Below are positions 6,678-8,005 of a DNA stretch of 8,005 nucleotides, piece after piece. The position numbers and the translations under genes were made by a program. How positions within the stretch are numbered: the first letter of the stretch is position 1; each line of letters starts with the position of its first letter. Source of the stretch: an uncultured Spirochaetota bacterium (GTDB taxonomy: Bacteria; Spirochaetota; UBA4802; UBA5368); contig CALMJO010000029.1 in assembly GCA_937864375.1 (NCBI GenBank), positions 1 to 8,005 on the forward strand, written 5' to 3'. Below the pieces are notes generated by a model. The model was not told where the DNA came from and made no database searches. It saw nothing but the letters and a program-made list of their open reading frames with translations.

Positions 6678-7361
6678 ATGAACATACTCATTTTTGGGCC
6701 CAACGGCAGCGGCAAGGGCACCCAGGGCGCGGTAGTCCAGAAGAAGTACAGCATCAACCACGTAGAATCGGGCGTCATCTTCAGGGAGAACATCAAGAAG
6801 GGGACCGAGATCGGCATGAAGGCGAAGGCCTTCATCGACAAGGGAGAGCTGGTCCCCGACTCCATCACCATTCCCATGATCGTGGCCCGCCTCCAGGAGC
6901 CCGACTGCGCGAAGGGCTGGCTGCTGGACGGCTTCCCCCGCAACCTCGAGCAGGCGAAGGCGCTCGACGAGGCGCTCACCAAGGCCGGGATGAAGCTCGA
7001 CTACGTCATCGAGATCGACCTTCCCCGCGAGATCGCGAAGAACCGCATCATGGGCAGACGCCTCTGCGCGAACGACAACAACCACCCGAACAATATATTC
7101 ATAGACGCCATCAAGCCCACCGAAAAAGACGGCGGCTTCGTGTGCCGCGTGTGCGGCGGGGCCCTGAGCGCCCGTTCCGACGACCAGGACGAGGTGGCCA
7201 TAGGCAAGAGGCACGACATCTACTACGATGCAAAGACCGGGTCCCTCGCCGCGGCGAATTACTTCAAGGAAGTGGCCGCGAAAAAGGGCGTGAAGGTCAT
7301 CGTGCTCGACGGGAAGCCGGGGGTTAAGGAAGTGAGCGAGGATTTGATGAAGAAGCTTTAA
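6678..7361 (+). CDS. adk: Adenylate kinase
   Basis: Adenylate kinase interconverts ATP plus AMP with two ADP in the cytoplasm and keeps the adenylate pool balanced. The 227-residue protein has the P-loop GPNGSGKGT (7-15), an NMP-binding region with Arg36 and GTEIGMKAKAFIDKGELVPD (42-61), the DGFPR motif (84-88) and GRRLC (126-130) opening a long LID. The conserved RSDDQDE follows at 166-172, with Arg178. The LID contains Cys130, His136, Cys156 and Cys159, so a structural metal site is plausible, though the spacing differs from the usual two CXXC pairs. The P-loop has Asn where many homologues have Pro or Ala, and ESGVIFR replaces the common STGDMLR; I recall similar variants in sulfate-reducing bacteria. 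The frame stays open further upstream, but the ATG at 6678 with AAGGAG 9 nt before it begins exactly at the conserved MNILIFGPNG. A terminator follows. Confidence 0.96.
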   Translation: MNILIFGPNGSGKGTQGAVVQKKYSINHVESGVIFRENIKKGTEIGMKAKAFIDKGELVPDSITIPMIVARLQEPDCAKGWLLDGFPRNLEQAKALDEALTKAGMKLDYVIEIDLPREIAKNRIMGRRLCANDNNHPNNIFIDAIKPTEKDGGFVCRVCGGALSARSDDQDEVAIGKRHDIYYDAKTGSLAAANYFKEVAAKKGVKVIVLDGKPGVKEVSEDLMKKL

Positions 7362-7387
7362 AGACTCGCATCATCATGCAATAAGCA

Positions 7388-7423
7388 AGGGGCGCGCCGG
7401 AGACGGCGCGCCTCTGCTATTTT
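7388..7423 (+). terminator. Intrinsic terminator of adk
   Basis: A 12-bp GC-rich stem (7388-7399 with 7404-7415, including one G-T pair) is closed by the loop GAGA, a GNRA-type tetraloop. It is followed by GCTATTTT ending at 7423. It starts 26 nt after the adk stop codon, in the right orientation. Confidence 0.88.
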
Positions 7424-7496
7424 GAGAAATACATCAGTATGCCAGGTTGAGTGGAACGCTTGACGTTGGATTTATTGCCCTCTGGCAGGGGGTGCT

Positions 7497-7535
7497 CACG
7501 AGGGAGAAAGGCCTGCGTGGCCTCTCTCCCTCGTG
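7497..7535. repeat. 17-bp inverted repeat (strong hairpin)
   Basis: The left arm 7497-7513 (CACGAGGGAGAAAGGCC) and right arm 7519-7535 are reverse complements except for one A-C mismatch, with a 5-nt loop TGCGT. There is no adjacent T-run on the plus strand, so termination is unlikely; the form fits a REP-like intergenic palindrome. Confidence 0.75.
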
Positions 7536-7664
7536 GCTCCCACTCTCCCCGCCCTTCAGGCGCCAGGGGGGCTGACGCTCAAACTCGCGCTCGCCGGCTA
7601 CCGCCGGACTCGCCTCGGACATTAGAGCTAACAAGGTATGCCGCTGACGCGGCGTTCAAGTGGC

Positions 7665-7739
7665 TTATTTCTCGTTCAACAATGACGTGAATTCCGCTTT
7701 CAGTGAAGTTACCTGTTCCCTATACTTTTTGTACTCACG
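7665..7739 (-). pseudogene. Possible 3' remnant of an unidentified coding gene
   Basis: The minus-strand frame ends with 24 protein-like residues, REYKKYREQ then VTSLKAEFTSLLNEK, before a TAA at 7667-7665. They are rich in Lys, Glu and Leu, would form an amphipathic helix or coiled coil, and sit in a patch of lower GC. Upstream of 7739 the frame runs into palindromic repeat sequence with no matching start. CCTATACTT occurs twice, 22 nt apart (7719-7727 and 7741-7749), which could mark a frame-breaking duplication. The parent family is not recognised, and chance remains possible. Confidence 0.25.
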
Positions 7740-7765
7740 ACCTATACTTCTTAAACGGAGATTCC

Positions 7766-7779
7766 GAGAGCATGCTCTC
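7766..7779. repeat. Perfect 14-bp palindrome
   Basis: GAGAGCATGCTCTC is identical to its own reverse complement, with no spacer. It could be a dimeric protein site or part of the surrounding repeat debris. No gene start lies nearby to suggest regulation. Confidence 0.5.
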
Positions 7780-7793
7780 ACCGGTCCATCGCC

Positions 7794-7813
7794 CCCTGAG
7801 CCGTGTCGAAGGG
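7794..7813. repeat. CCCTGAGC...TCGAAGGG-type interspersed repeat motif
   Basis: This 20-nt imperfect palindrome resembles the short repeat CCCTGAGCCTGTCGAAGGG found between genes in many bacteria, with one extra base in the centre. Identification is by remembered pattern. Only one copy is present in this window. Confidence 0.45.
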
Positions 7814-7850
7814 CGGCCGGAGTACCTAAATGCATGCTGGTGGAATTCCT

Positions 7851-7890
7851 CACTCCCCTCCCTCGATGGGAGGGGCCGGGGGAGGGTGAA
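7851..7890. repeat. C/G-rich palindromic intergenic repeat
   Basis: CCCCTCCC (7855-7862) and GGGAGGGG (7868-7875) form an 8-bp stem with the loop TCGAT. A further GGGGGAGGGTG (7878-7888) can pair alternatively with the C-rich left arm. The pattern is typical of CTCCCTC...GGGAGGG repeats common in bacterial intergenic DNA. Confidence 0.5.
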
Positions 7891-7966
7891 GCGTAGCGTG
7901 GAAACCGTGCGATGGGGGCTTCCTGACCCGTAAGAACAATTCGCCGTTCGCATCCAAGGTATGCAC

Positions 7967-8005
7967 CTGTCTCTTATTACACATCTCCGAGCCCACGAGA
8001 CCGTA
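7967..8005. other. Nextera transposase adapter read-through (not genomic)
   Basis: From 7967 to 8001 the sequence equals the Illumina Nextera read-through adapter, the transposon end CTGTCTCTTATACACATCT plus CCGAGCCCACGAGAC, except for one extra T in the TTATACAC part. The last four bases, CGTA, fit the start of an i7 index; from memory N702 is CGTACTAG. This is untrimmed library sequence and not part of the organism. Confidence 0.95.

Larger units (their letters stand above)
7424..7966. other. Repeat-rich intergenic stretch without an intact gene
   Basis: No frame here encodes a recognisable complete protein. The stretch holds a 17-bp hairpin, a perfect 14-bp palindrome, two repeat motifs of types often seen between bacterial genes, and a lower-GC patch (about 7665-7760) that may be the tail of a lost gene. 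The density of palindromes and the adapter sequence immediately after it suggest that the assembly broke in or near repetitive DNA. Confidence 0.6.

Noticed and set aside
7625..7665. Possible integron attC site next to the coding remnant (GTTAGCT and AAC boxes around a GCCGC/GCGGC stem)
   Set aside because: The boxes deviate from the consensus, the span is only about 30-40 nt, shorter than known attC sites, and the arms do not pair as required.

Overview
This GC-rich window looks like a bacterial chromosomal contig whose right end is also the physical end of an assembled contig. Five genes lie head to tail on the minus strand (5491 down to 1). In transcription order they encode an ABC ATPase, an ABC-2 type permease, a GldG-like membrane-anchored protein, a DUF4340 protein and the N-terminal 220 residues of a pyruvate kinase that runs off the left edge. 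The junctions are very tight: a 4-nt ATGA overlap, a 6-nt gap, an 11-nt overlap, and a pyk ribosome binding site that overlaps the preceding stop codon. They most likely form one transcript. The first four are the standard parts of a 'GldA/GldF/GldG plus DUF4340' ABC system. Such systems are found well outside the gliding Bacteroidetes, and their substrate is generally unknown.

The stretch from 5492 to 6053 has no convincing gene. It holds an AT-rich patch that probably carries the operon promoter, a ~101-bp imperfect inverted-repeat element (TGTCAT...ATGACA) of the interspersed-repeat type, and alternating C5/G5 tracts. From 6498 down to 6054 there is a small stand-alone cupin gene, related to the C-terminal mannose-6-phosphate isomerase domain of ManC/AlgA proteins, followed by its own intrinsic terminator.

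Divergently, on the plus strand, adk (adenylate kinase, 6678-7361) is preceded by a good ribosome binding site and followed by a strong GC hairpin terminator with a GAGA tetraloop. From 7424 to 7966 the sequence has no intact gene and is packed with palindromes and common-looking intergenic repeats, plus a possible remnant of a coding 3' end. The last 39 bases (7967-8005) are not biological: they are Nextera transposase adapter read-through, with one extra T and the first four bases of an index.

The organism cannot be fixed from this window. High GC, the adk variant (GPNGSGKGT P-loop and a Cys/His-containing LID) and the Gld-like/DUF4340 locus suggest a Gram-negative lineage such as Desulfobacterota or Spirochaetota; this is inference only. 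No clearly new system is visible. The most notable points are the Gld-type ABC operon linked to a divergent pyruvate kinase, the interspersed palindromic elements, and the adapter contamination at the contig end.
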